Shown: one piece after another, positions 19,211 through 27,618 of the stretch
How the letters are laid out: each line of letters begins with the position of its first letter
How positions within the stretch are numbered: position 1 is the first letter of the stretch
Assembly: GCF_001427305.1 (NCBI RefSeq)
Contig: NZ_LMFZ01000047.1
Location: 164,696 to 228,695 of the forward strand
Source: Duganella sp. Root1480D1
GTDB lineage: Bacteria; Pseudomonadota; Gammaproteobacteria; Burkholderiales; Burkholderiaceae_D
Length of the DNA stretch: 64,000 nucleotides
Reading direction: 5' to 3'
Position numbers and translations under genes: made by a program
The notes under the pieces: generated by a model
The model's database searches: none
Seen by the model: the letters and a program-made list of their open reading frames with translations, nothing else
Told to the model about the DNA's origin: nothing

Positions 19211-19316
19211 GCCGCCGTACAGTCTTGCGCGCTGGTTTCTGTTTGCGTGGCAGGAAATAGTAAGCGGCCCCGAACAAGAAGACGGCGAACGCCGTGCCGG
19301 CGAAGACGAAGTACAT
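19194..19316 (-). CDS. Possible 40-residue membrane peptide or 3' remnant
   Basis: On the minus strand an ATG at 19316 opens a 40-codon frame: MYFVFAGTAFAVFLFGAAYY, then a highly basic tail (LPRKQKPARKTVRR). It has one membrane helix with a positive cytoplasmic tail, which is a credible small-protein layout, but there is no ribosome site. It overlaps the 3' end of the DUF2892 gene by 17 bp. Another minus frame just upstream (from 19408, MDVAAAMRKLEMGRPGEAAN) reads sensibly until about 19325, so the two may be parts of one frameshifted gene. Low confidence. Confidence 0.25.
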   Translation of the reverse strand: MYFVFAGTAFAVFLFGAAYYFLPRKQKPARKTVRRLNRSW

Positions 19317-19441
19317 CGGATCGTCATGCGACGCCGGTCAAGTACCGCATTCGCCGCTTCTCCGGGGCGACCCATTTCCAGCTTGCGCATAGCTGCCGCA
19401 ACGTCCACGCAGCTCTGCGCGGTGCGCCAGGCCAGCCGCCA
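19317..19441. other. Gap downstream of the mksB-like gene
   Basis: No convincing complete gene. The minus frame starting at 19408 (MDVAAAMRKLEMGRPGEAAN) may be the 5' part of a short gene whose 3' part is the membrane peptide at 19194-19316. No terminator-like hairpin with a U-tract was found after the mksB-like stop. Confidence 0.4.
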
Positions 19442-22261
19442 TCAGGCGGCTGCGGCCTGGCGGCGTTGCAGCACGAAGATCGGTTGCGCCCACTGGGTGT
19501 CTTTCTTTTTCTTGCTCGTGATGAGCGTCAGGTCGGACGGATCGTAGACGTCGGTGTTGTGGGTCAGCGGCGTCGTCATCAGGTACTGCGCGTCGGTGTT
19601 CTTCAGGAATTCGCCGACCAGCTGGATGTTGCGGATGTCCAGGTGGGCGAACGGTTCGTCGATGAACACGAAGCCGCCGGAACCGTCTTCCGACTTCAGC
19701 AAGCCAATCAGCAGCACCAGCGACTTCATCACCTGCTGGCCACCCGACGCTTCGCCGTCGTTCAGGCCAATCGGCCCCTTGCCATCGAACTTGAAGCGTA
19801 CCTGCAGGCCCGCTTGCGACAGCAGCAGGTCGTCGTTCTCCAGCTTGACCGGCTCGACGTGCACGTCGATATTTGCCAGCGCACCCAGTTCCTTGATGTT
19901 CGACGAGTAGGTCTTGATCGTGTAGCGCAGGCGCTCGATGTAGGCGCCACGCGCGTTGGCGGTCGCTTCGATCGCGCGATTGTTCTGGTAGCGGCGTTCT
20001 TCGGTTTCCGATTTACGGTTCGAGAGCTGCTCGTTCAGGCGCGCATACTGGTCGATCACGGTTGCATCCAGTTCCCAGTCGTCGCGCGCCAGCGAAGATT
20101 GCAGGCTGGCGATACGCAGGTCGACCTGGTGCGCGTTCTGGTGCTGCTGCACCAGCGCCAAACGGCGCGCAGGACGGCGCCAGGCGCCAGGCAGGTGGCG
20201 CCATTGGCGGCGCAGCGCCAGCATGGCACGTGCATGGTCGGAGCGCTGTTCCATCTGGCGCTTGAAGTTCAGGCGCATGCCGGCTTCCGCTTCGGACAGC
20301 GACATGCGGGCGCTTTGCCACGCGGTGTCGGCCTTGGTGCGGGCCACGGTGGCGTTCTTCATCAAACCTTGCAGCTCGCCCAGGCGCGAACCCACCTCCA
20401 GGCGCTCCGCGCGCAGCGGCACGGCGGAGCGTGCGGCTTCGTCGAATTCCTCGGTGCGGGCCGACAGTTCCTTCACCGCGTCCACGCCGGCCAGGCGGGC
20501 TTTCAGTGCGGAGGTTTCCGAAGCCAGCTTCGAAATCTGCAGGGTGTATTTGTCTTCCTCGGCTTCCAGGTTCGGCAGGTTCTTCTGGATCGCATCCATA
20601 CGCGACGTCTTGCCGGCGGAGCCGAAGCGGTAGCGTGAAGCTTCCACGAACAGCGAGCGGCCGCCGCGGCGTTCCTTGTGGTAGGCCTCCGGCGTGATCC
20701 ATTCTTCGATATTGCCCAGCTTTGCGCCGTCTTCCACCGACTCCACGCGGGTGATGCGCGACAGCTGGTCGATCAGCCATTCCGGCGCCAGGCCGCTGAA
20801 TTTCACCACCGACAGCAGGCTTTGGTTCTTCGGCTCGTGCGCCTTCACGCAATCGGGCACGATGAAGTGGCGATAGCGTTCCTTCTCCGCCAGGCGGTAA
20901 GCCGACGACGCGTCGGACGAGCGCTCCAGCAGTACCACGGAGGCATAGCCGCCCAGCACGCCTTCGACAGCGCCCTGCCACTTCGGATCGGTCACCTCGA
21001 CGATATCCGACAGCATCGCGTGCGGGATGCCCGCATCGTTCAGGGCACGGCGCATGGCGCGTACATTGTCCGGTTCCGGCATCGCGGTCTTGCCCGACAA
21101 CGCATTGATGGTGGCCTTGTCCTGCGCGATGCGATTCGAAACGGCGTCGCGCTGCGAGCGCAGTTTCAGCAACTCGCTTTCCTTGGCTTCCAGCTCCGCT
21201 GCGGCATCGGCCACATCGGCGCCCGACTCGGCGGCCAGTTTTTGCAGGCGGGACTTCTGCTCCGCCAGCGATTCCAGCGGCTTCAGCTTGCCGTTGATGT
21301 GGTTCAGGCGCGAAGTCAGCGCGGTCTGTTCCTGCTCCAGCAGGATTTCCTGCTGCTGCGCGTCCTGCAGCGCCTTGGCCTGCTTGGCCACTTCGCTGCG
21401 TTTGTCGGCCAGCAGCTGGTCGGCTTGCGCCAACGGCTTGCGCGCTTCGCGCAGCTGGCGGCTGACGTTGGCGGATTTCTCGCGCGCCTCGTGGTATTCC
21501 AGCGATGGCAGCACTTCTTCCTGCAGGTTGCGGCGTTCCTTGTGCAGCGTTTCCCACTGGTGGTAGTTGGCCACGCGCAGGCGCAGGCCTTCCAGGTTGG
21601 TCCTGGAACCTTCCAGTTCGGCCTCGAAGCGCTTCAGTTCTTCCTCGGTGTCGCGCTGGTGGCGCTTGGCCTCGTCGTAGGCATCCAGCACTTCCTTGTC
21701 GCCGAAGACCTGGAACACCAGGTCCAGCAACTGGCGCGGTGCGTATTCGCACAGCTTGTCGGTTTCGCCCTGCTCCAGCGCCAGCACTTTGGACATGGCT
21801 TGCGACAGGCCGGCATTGGCCAGGCGCTTGCGGTAGTTCTCTACGCCCAGCCAGTCGTTGGCTTCTGTGACTTCCTCGATGTCCACGTTACCAGGGCGCA
21901 TCAGGTACTGGCGCTTCCAGTCGCCGCCGTTTTTCTGCACCTGGCAGAACAGCGTCACTTCGTCTTCGGCGAAGAAACCGCTGCTGCGGAACGGGCGGTT
22001 GGAGAGCTGCTTGCCCTGCGGCTTGTTGTCCACCACGGCGCGCAGCCAGGCGGTCTGCTGGCCGCTGTGGCGGGCGTAATGCTTGTAGGTGCGGCCCATC
22101 GAGCAATCGAGGCCGAACAGGGTGCGCAGCGCGTCCAGCAAGGTGGTCTTGCCGGAGCCGTTCTGGCCCGCGATGGTGATGATCTTTGCATCCAGCGGAA
22201 TGTTCTTGATGCGCTGCCAGTAGTCCCAGTGGACCAGCTCAAGGGATTTGATTTGGAACAT
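19442..22261 (-). CDS. mksB: SMC-like ATPase subunit of an MksB/JetC-type condensin
   Basis: A 939-residue SMC-type ATPase expected to form the loop-extruding core of a condensin. Walker A is GQNGSGKTT (32-40) near the N-terminus; the C-terminal head has an ABC-like signature region (LNDGEASGGQQVMKSLVLLI) and Walker B FVFIDEPFAHLD. Two long coiled-coil arms (about 215-395 and 590-770) flank a hinge-like globular segment (about 410-590). At 939 residues it is shorter than MukB (about 1480), consistent with the MksB/JetC group. It is the last gene of an F-E-B ordered operon and begins 3 bp after the E subunit gene. The coiled coil has an odd Trp/Pro/Arg-rich stretch (about 20120-20230) that stays in frame. 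Confidence 0.85.
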   Translation of the reverse strand: MFQIKSLELVHWDYWQRIKNIPLDAKIITIAGQNGSGKTTLLDALRTLFGLDCSMGRTYKHYARHSGQQTAWLRAVVDNKPQGKQLSNRPFRSSGFFAEDEVTLFCQVQKNGGDWKRQYLMRPGNVDIEEVTEANDWLGVENYRKRLANAGLSQAMSKVLALEQGETDKLCEYAPRQLLDLVFQVFGDKEVLDAYDEAKRHQRDTEEELKRFEAELEGSRTNLEGLRLRVANYHQWETLHKERRNLQEEVLPSLEYHEAREKSANVSRQLREARKPLAQADQLLADKRSEVAKQAKALQDAQQQEILLEQEQTALTSRLNHINGKLKPLESLAEQKSRLQKLAAESGADVADAAAELEAKESELLKLRSQRDAVSNRIAQDKATINALSGKTAMPEPDNVRAMRRALNDAGIPHAMLSDIVEVTDPKWQGAVEGVLGGYASVVLLERSSDASSAYRLAEKERYRHFIVPDCVKAHEPKNQSLLSVVKFSGLAPEWLIDQLSRITRVESVEDGAKLGNIEEWITPEAYHKERRGGRSLFVEASRYRFGSAGKTSRMDAIQKNLPNLEAEEDKYTLQISKLASETSALKARLAGVDAVKELSARTEEFDEAARSAVPLRAERLEVGSRLGELQGLMKNATVARTKADTAWQSARMSLSEAEAGMRLNFKRQMEQRSDHARAMLALRRQWRHLPGAWRRPARRLALVQQHQNAHQVDLRIASLQSSLARDDWELDATVIDQYARLNEQLSNRKSETEERRYQNNRAIEATANARGAYIERLRYTIKTYSSNIKELGALANIDVHVEPVKLENDDLLLSQAGLQVRFKFDGKGPIGLNDGEASGGQQVMKSLVLLIGLLKSEDGSGGFVFIDEPFAHLDIRNIQLVGEFLKNTDAQYLMTTPLTHNTDVYDPSDLTLITSKKKKDTQWAQPIFVLQRRQAAAA

Positions 22262-22264
22262 CGC

Positions 22265-22984
22265 TTATTCTTCCGTTGGGGTTTCTTCATTGGCCGCTTG
22301 CTGCGGCGCGGCGTCGTTGGCTGCAGCCAGCACTTCGCGCGGAATGTGCACGATCTGCGCCGGGGCGCGCTTGAACACATCGGCCAGGGCGCCGTTGATG
22401 ATGCGCTCTTTCAGCAGGTCGGTATCCATCAGCAGGTCCAGCAGCGGGCCTTCGACGATGATCTCGCCGCGGCGCTCGATGAAACCGAGCTTGCCCAGGA
22501 TGCCGAGGTTCATGTCCATGCGGGTCTTCTTGCCAAGCTTGTCGCCGAAGTCGGCCAGCAGCGCCTTGTACGGGATGCCGATCGAGGTGTCTTCAGCGCG
22601 CGGCACCGGCTTGTCGGTACCGAACATATCGTTCTGGTCGTCGTCCGCCGCCTGGTGGGTTTCCTGGCGTTCGCGCTTGGGCAGGATGATCAGCGCCCAC
22701 AGCACCACCAGCAAGGCTACGCCGTCGCGCGCCAGGCCGAAATTATTGTTCTGCCAGGTGTCGCGCGCGCCGAATACCTTCGGCTCGATATTGCGGTGCA
22801 GGGCCAGGGTGACGTGGTCGGCGTAGACGTTATCCAGCAGCTTCATGCCGCAGGCGGCCAGGCGCGCATCGACTTCGGCGCGGAACAATTCGTCCGACAG
22901 GACGCGTTTGACCATCTTGTCGTCGCGGCGCAGGGTCTGGTGCGCCACCAGGCGCGCGATCAGGATTTGGGTATCGTCACTCAT
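22265..22984 (-). CDS. mksE: MksE/JetB-like condensin subunit
   Basis: A 239-residue partner of the SMC ATPase. The layout fits DUF4194/MukE-like proteins: an N-terminal helical domain, a central hydrophobic helix (LARDGVALLVVLWALIILP) followed by a charged linker (about 120-145), and a C-terminal winged helix (MNLGILGKLGFIERRGEIIV ... LLDLLMDTDLLKERI). A Glu/Ala-rich tail ends the protein. It overlaps the mksF-like gene by 8 bp and sits 3 bp before the ATPase gene, so equal production is likely. In the family E binds the F kleisin and DNA. Confidence 0.8.
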   Translation of the reverse strand: MSDDTQILIARLVAHQTLRRDDKMVKRVLSDELFRAEVDARLAACGMKLLDNVYADHVTLALHRNIEPKVFGARDTWQNNNFGLARDGVALLVVLWALIILPKRERQETHQAADDDQNDMFGTDKPVPRAEDTSIGIPYKALLADFGDKLGKKTRMDMNLGILGKLGFIERRGEIIVEGPLLDLLMDTDLLKERIINGALADVFKRAPAQIVHIPREVLAAANDAAPQQAANEETPTEE

Positions 22985-24353
22985 CGGACTTCGGACTTTC
23001 TTTGTCTAATTCGAGGGTCAGCGCGGCCAGGGATATGGCAGCGATCTCCAGGTCGGGCAGTTGCACCATCTCGTCTTGCGGCGAGAAGCGCACCGGCAGG
23101 CGCGCCAGGTCGGCCGTGGTGCCTTGCATCGAAGCCTCGGCCTCGTCGCCCAGCAACGGCAGCATCGACGCGCGGTAAGACGCCAGGGCAAAGGACGCCG
23201 GCAGCAGCGCTTCGTGCACCTTGACTTCGCGCGGGGAGCCTTCGGCCACGGCCGGGAAGTTGTTCAGCTGCGCGAAGTCGGACAGGCGGGCCAGCCAGTC
23301 ATCCAGTTCCTTCTGCATCGCAGGGGTATCGTTGATCGTGGTCGGCGCATCCTGGCCGGCAGGCAGGCCGTTCAGCCCATTGTTATTGGCACGTTCTGTC
23401 ATTAATTCTGTCTCGGCGACGTCGATCATCTCGGCAGGCGTGATGAACAGCGGTTTCACCGGTTGGTCGATCGCATCCAGCGCCAGCGAAGACAGGTCCT
23501 CATGGGCCAGCAGCCAGCGTTTGATATCGGTAGTAGAGAGGCCGGACTGGCCCAGGTGCACGCGTTGGCGCTCGATCTGGTTCAGCGCGCGCGAGAACAT
23601 GCCCTGCATGTTCAGCAGCTGCGACTGGGCACGGCCGATGGCTTGCGCGGCGCGGTGCGTGGCACTGTCCGCATTTTCGTCTGTCGTGATGGCACGCAGG
23701 ATCACGGAGCCCTTCTCGACCCAGTCGCAGGCCTGGTGCCACTTGGCCTGCGACTCGCGCAGGCGGAATTCGGAACCGGACGCAATGGCGTCGCGGAATT
23801 CTTCGGTCAGGTCGACCAGGCGGCCCAGCAGGTGCTGCAGCTGCTCGGTGGTGACGCCGCCCACGGCCTGGGCACCGGCCACCTGCGACAGCAGGAAGCC
23901 CATTTCGGCATCGTCGTCTTCCGGAGCGGCCAGCGCCAGCAGGCTGTCGATCGAGGCCAGCACATTGCGCGCCATCGGCGTCACGCGGTAGACGGATTGC
24001 TGCGCATCCCAGGCCAGCAGGCCGTTGGAGCGCAGGCGGTTCAGCACCGTTTCCAGGCTTTCCGGCAGCAGGTAGGCCAGGCGGGTATTGATATCGGCAC
24101 GCGAAAACGCGGACGAAGTTGTTTCGTTGGCAAGTTCACGCAGGACGAGCAGGCGCACCAGCACCCCCTCGAAGCCGCCGTGGAACAATGCGGTAAACAC
24201 CTGCAACAGCGGCTGGGCGCGCTTCAGGTGGTAGACCTGCTCGATCTCGTCGGCGGAAATGTGGGGCTGGAAGTGGGCCTGCAGGGCATCCTGCTGCTCT
24301 TGCTCAGTCGGGTTGGTGTCGGCCAGGGCCGCACTTGCCATTAAGTCAATCAT
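22977..24353 (-). CDS. mksF: MksF/JetA-like kleisin subunit of the condensin
   Basis: A 458-residue protein with the layout of MukF/MksF/JetA kleisins: an N-terminal winged helix (about 30-130, LLQVFTALFHGGFEGVLVRL ... LRSNGLLAWDAQQSVYRVTP), a helical middle domain (about 135-275), a linker and a C-terminal winged-helix-like segment (about 340-450). It should bridge the heads of the SMC dimer. It is the first gene of the operon. The ATG at 24353 lies 144 bp downstream of the next gene, and the intervening region holds a large REP-like inverted repeat. Confidence 0.78.
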   Translation of the reverse strand: MIDLMASAALADTNPTEQEQQDALQAHFQPHISADEIEQVYHLKRAQPLLQVFTALFHGGFEGVLVRLLVLRELANETTSSAFSRADINTRLAYLLPESLETVLNRLRSNGLLAWDAQQSVYRVTPMARNVLASIDSLLALAAPEDDDAEMGFLLSQVAGAQAVGGVTTEQLQHLLGRLVDLTEEFRDAIASGSEFRLRESQAKWHQACDWVEKGSVILRAITTDENADSATHRAAQAIGRAQSQLLNMQGMFSRALNQIERQRVHLGQSGLSTTDIKRWLLAHEDLSSLALDAIDQPVKPLFITPAEMIDVAETELMTERANNNGLNGLPAGQDAPTTINDTPAMQKELDDWLARLSDFAQLNNFPAVAEGSPREVKVHEALLPASFALASYRASMLPLLGDEAEASMQGTTADLARLPVRFSPQDEMVQLPDLEIAAISLAALTLELDKESPKSDE

Positions 24354-24380
24354 TACACTCCATCAACACGCATTGCAAAA

Positions 24381-24460
24381 GCGGAAAAAATAAATGGGGA
24401 CGTACCCCATTTAAATGTTGCTAATTAAATGGGGTACGTCCCCATTTAATTTTTCCCCGC
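24381..24460. repeat. REP-like nested inverted repeat
   Basis: Left arm 24391-24414 and right arm 24425-24448 are perfect 24-bp reverse complements (core AAATGGGGACGTACCCCATTT) around a 10-nt loop. The similarity continues outward into GCGG/CCCCGC and A/T runs, giving about 35-bp arms. Each arm is itself almost a palindrome (GGGG-ACGTA-CCCC), so it can form one long hairpin or two small ones. Such nested palindromes are typical of REP/BIME elements mobilised by RAYT transposases (inference; no RAYT gene in the window). It could also terminate transcription. Confidence 0.75.
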
Positions 24461-24497
24461 TTTTTTCAAGTCCGCCAGTATAACAGGCCGGGTGTGG

Positions 24498-25238
24498 CTA
24501 TTTTCGGTTGACTTTCTCTAGGACTTGCTCGAAGGAATCACCATCTTCTTCCTTCAAAAGGATGCGTGCCGGGTACCAGTCGAGGTCGGGGGCCAGCCAC
24601 AGGTCGACCTGCTGCTCATGGCTGCCGCCTTGCTTGCGGCTGAAGTGCAATACCTTCTGTTCGCCGAGGGCGGCGTTTTCCAGCGTTTCAGTGCCGACCA
24701 CGCGGAACGTCCAGGGCTCGCCATCGCGCCGGCCTGCGACAAAGAAGGTCCATTCGCTGCCGGGTGTGAACTTTTCCGGCGTGGCGCGGGCCAGGATCGC
24801 CAACTGGAAGGTCACGCTGCTGCGATCCTGCTCGCCGCCGCGGATGGCGTAACTCATCTTGCCGTCTTCGAATTCGATGCGGTGCGTGTCGCGGTCGAAA
24901 CGGGTGGTGGTCGGGTCCTTGCGGAAGCGTTTCTCGTAAAAGGTGGCGGGCGCCAGGCCATAGCCGTCCAGCGCGCCGTCGCTGCGCTGCTCGAGCACTT
25001 TGCCGAACAGGCTGGAACGTGCTTCGGTATGCAGGGAGTAACTGCCCTCGCCCTGGCGCCAGGCGATGGTGCCGGTGCCCGCCAGGGGGAAGCCATGATT
25101 GCTGCCTTTGACCGAATAGGACAGGTCGGCCGATGGCGGCAGGCTGGTGGCGCGCTTGGCGACCGGGTATTCGAGCTTGGCGGCGCTGGCGGTGGTGGCT
25201 GCGAAGGCCAGGGCCAGGGAAATCAGGGTACTGCGCAT
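24498..25238 (-). CDS. DUF3108 periplasmic protein
   Basis: A 246-residue secreted protein with signal peptide MRSTLISLALAFAATTASA. The DUF3108 pattern is clear: repeated beta strands (ADLSYSVKGSNHGFPLAGTG, YSLHTEARSSLFGKVLEQRS), a central EKRFRKDPTTTRFDRD segment and the terminal motif LWLAPDLDWYPARILLKEE. Function of the family is unknown. The preceding gene encodes a second DUF3108 protein ending in nearly the same motif (DIWLAPSLDWYPVQI), 10 bp away, so the two are tandem paralogues in one operon. Confidence 0.87.
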   Translation of the reverse strand: MRSTLISLALAFAATTASAAKLEYPVAKRATSLPPSADLSYSVKGSNHGFPLAGTGTIAWRQGEGSYSLHTEARSSLFGKVLEQRSDGALDGYGLAPATFYEKRFRKDPTTTRFDRDTHRIEFEDGKMSYAIRGGEQDRSSVTFQLAILARATPEKFTPGSEWTFFVAGRRDGEPWTFRVVGTETLENAALGEQKVLHFSRKQGGSHEQQVDLWLAPDLDWYPARILLKEEDGDSFEQVLEKVNRK

Positions 25239-25248
25239 GGCTGGGTCC

Positions 25249-26352
25249 TTACTTGATGATGCGTGTGACGGTTTGGGTGGTGACGGCGCCGTTGCCTTCC
25301 GTATTGCGGATCTGCACCGGGTACCAGTCCAGGCTTGGCGCCAGCCAGATATCGAGCTTGGCGCTGTAGCTGCCGGGCTTGGGCGGGCGCGCCAGGTGCC
25401 AGGTCACCAGCTTGCCCATCTTGGTTTCCAGTTCATCTTCGCCGACCAGCAGGAAGCTGTAGACCTGGGCATTGCGGTCTTCGCCGACCAGGATGTCCAT
25501 CGGCTTGCCGAACTGGTTGACGTCGGCGCGCCCGATGCCGGCAAGCTGGAACAGCAGCGTGGCGCGGTCCTGCGCCCCCGCCGTCAACGGCACGCTGCGG
25601 TCGCTGGCGGAGAAGGTGATCTTCTGTTCCTGCTGGTTGAAGTGGGTGGCGGTGGCCGAGCGGTTGCGGCGCTTTTCGCTGAATTTCGCCGGGGCGATGC
25701 CGAATTCGTTGATCGTGCCTTCGCTGTTCACTTCCAGCAGGTTGACGCGCGCAATCAGCAGGCTGATGCCCACTTCCTGCGTCGCCTTGTAGCTGGCGCC
25801 GTCGGTCTGCCAGCCGATGCTGGCCGAACCGCTCCAGTTGGTGCCGTCCGCATCCTTGCGCTTGACGTCCAGTTCGAACCTGGCCGATGGCGGCAGTGCG
25901 ACCTGCCAGCGTTTGACGTCGGTTGGCGGCTCGGCTTTTGACGCGGGCTCAGGCTGCGCTTGCGCGGATTCTATGGCAGGCGTGGCGGGCGCGGCGCCCG
26001 CTTGCCCGGCATCGGCGGCGGCATCCGGCTCCGCGGGCGCTGCTGCCGGCGGTGCAGCTTCACCGGCCGGCGCCACCTCTTCGGACGGCGGCGCGGCGGG
26101 CTTGGGCGGCTTTGGTTTCGGTTTCGGTTTCGGTGGCGCAGGCGCTTCGACCGGCGCCGGCACGACTGGGTCGGGCGGCGGTGGCGCCACGCGCAATTCC
26201 GCACTGATGACGTTTTTTTCATCATCGCGTTCGCGCTCCGCCGCACCAATGCGGCCGCTGACCCAGTTGATCGTCACGAAATGCAGGGCCACGGTGGCTG
26301 CACAAATGGCAATGATGCGGCGGCGGTGGCGGGGAAATGTAACGATCGTCAT
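25249..26352 (-). CDS. Membrane-anchored DUF3108 protein with proline-rich spacer
   Basis: A 367-residue paralogue of the downstream DUF3108 protein. The ATG at 26352 (MTIVTFPRHRRRIIAICAAT) starts with a basic stretch and one membrane helix (about 13-32). A TonB-like linker rich in Pro, Lys and Ala follows (about 55-150, with KPKPKPKPPKP), then the DUF3108 beta domain (about 160-365). The layout suggests an inner-membrane anchor with a periplasm-spanning stalk holding the domain near the outer membrane. It shares its upstream region (87 bp) with the divergent LtrA gene. Confidence 0.82.
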   Translation of the reverse strand: MTIVTFPRHRRRIIAICAATVALHFVTINWVSGRIGAAERERDDEKNVISAELRVAPPPPDPVVPAPVEAPAPPKPKPKPKPPKPAAPPSEEVAPAGEAAPPAAAPAEPDAAADAGQAGAAPATPAIESAQAQPEPASKAEPPTDVKRWQVALPPSARFELDVKRKDADGTNWSGSASIGWQTDGASYKATQEVGISLLIARVNLLEVNSEGTINEFGIAPAKFSEKRRNRSATATHFNQQEQKITFSASDRSVPLTAGAQDRATLLFQLAGIGRADVNQFGKPMDILVGEDRNAQVYSFLLVGEDELETKMGKLVTWHLARPPKPGSYSAKLDIWLAPSLDWYPVQIRNTEGNGAVTTQTVTRIIK

Positions 26353-26439
26353 GGTCGCTAGTTTAACGTGTCGCCCCCCGATTCCGCTGACAGCACGCTC
26401 AATGGCATAATTTGCTGGATATTCTGACAAGGAGTCCCG

Positions 26440-27594
26440 ATGTCCCTTTTGCGCCAGCGCGGCCAGGCCGATTCCGGCAAGGTCGGCATGGTCGAGCTGT
26501 TTTTCGATCTTGTTTTTGTGTTTGCCGTCACCCAGCTTTCCCACACCCTCCTGAAAAAGCTGGATGCCGAAGGCGCCTTGCAGGTCGGCCTGCTGTTCAT
26601 GGCAACCTGGTGGGTCTGGATCTATACGGTCTGGGCCACCAACTGGTTTGACCCGGAGAAAAAGACCGTGCGCGCCGCCCTGTTCGCGCTGCTGGCAGCG
26701 GGCCTGCTGATGTCAGTCTCGATCCCGCGCGCTTTCACCGACATGGGCTGGCTGTTCGGCGCCTCCATCCTGGTGCAGCAAGTGGGCCGCACACTCGCCA
26801 TGCTGGCGGCCAGCCGCGGCGATGATGCGGGACTGCGCTGCAACTTCATGCGCATTACCTTGTGGCTCGGCGCCAGCGGCGCGCTGTGGCTGGCGGGCGG
26901 CCTGGCGGCACCGGAATCGCGCATGCCATGGTGGCTCGCAGCGCTGGCAGTGGACATGATGGGGCCGCTCCTGTTCTACTTCGTGCCGGGCCTGGGCCGC
27001 TCCACGCTGGCCGACTGGAATGTGGACGGCAGCCATATGGCCGAACGCTGCGCGCTGTTCATCATCATCGCGCTTGGCGAATCGCTGCTGGTCACCGGCG
27101 CCACGTTTGCGGAGCTGGCCTTCGATCCGGTTACCGTGCTGGCCTTCCTGCTGGCGGTAGTCGGCTCGATCCTGATGTGGTGGCTGTATTTCGACCACGG
27201 CCTGGAACAGGGCCACCACCGCATCGTGCATTCCGACACGCCGGGCCGCCATGCCCGCAACAATTACACTTACCTGCACATTCCTATCGTGGCCGGCATC
27301 ATCGTCGGCGCGGTCGGCGATGAACTGGTGCTGAGCCATCCCCAGCATGGCGACACGGCCGCGATGGCGGCCATCATCGGCGGCCCGCTGCTGTTCCTGA
27401 GCGGGACTGCCGTGTTCAAGTGGCTGGCGCACACGCGCGCCTGGCCGCCGCTATCCCATCTGCTCGGCGTCGCGCTGCTGCTGGTGCTGGGCATATTGTC
27501 GATCACGCTGCATCTTTCCCCGCTGCTGGCCACCGGCGCTTGCGTCGCCGTGCTGCTGCTCGTTGCTGTCTGGGAGAGCTGTGTGCTACGCTAA
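26440..27594 (+). CDS. LtrA-family (low temperature requirement) membrane protein
   Basis: A 384-residue multi-pass membrane protein. The N-terminal LtrA signature VELFFDLVFVFAVTQLSH is present, as is the later motif MAERCALFIIIALGESLLVTG; about ten to eleven membrane helices are visible. The ribosome site is AAGGAG 7 nt before the ATG. LtrA was named from a Listeria cold-growth locus; the biochemical role is unknown. It is divergent from the DUF3108 operon and 24 bp upstream of phaM, so the two plus-strand genes may be co-transcribed. Confidence 0.88.
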   Translation: MSLLRQRGQADSGKVGMVELFFDLVFVFAVTQLSHTLLKKLDAEGALQVGLLFMATWWVWIYTVWATNWFDPEKKTVRAALFALLAAGLLMSVSIPRAFTDMGWLFGASILVQQVGRTLAMLAASRGDDAGLRCNFMRITLWLGASGALWLAGGLAAPESRMPWWLAALAVDMMGPLLFYFVPGLGRSTLADWNVDGSHMAERCALFIIIALGESLLVTGATFAELAFDPVTVLAFLLAVVGSILMWWLYFDHGLEQGHHRIVHSDTPGRHARNNYTYLHIPIVAGIIVGAVGDELVLSHPQHGDTAAMAAIIGGPLLFLSGTAVFKWLAHTRAWPPLSHLLGVALLLVLGILSITLHLSPLLATGACVAVLLLVAVWESCVLR

Positions 27595-27618
27595 ACAACC
27601 TACCCTCGGAGACCCGAT

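Noticed and set aside
20110-20290. Trp/Pro/Arg-rich stretch in the coiled coil of the SMC-like protein, suspected compensated frameshift
   Set aside because: I translated both other minus frames over this stretch; neither gives better coiled-coil sequence, and the frame before and after is the same, so I treat it as natural divergence.
19442-24353. Full Wadjet plasmid-defence system
   Set aside because: No JetD/MksG-like TOPRIM nuclease gene lies on either side, so defence cannot be claimed from this window.
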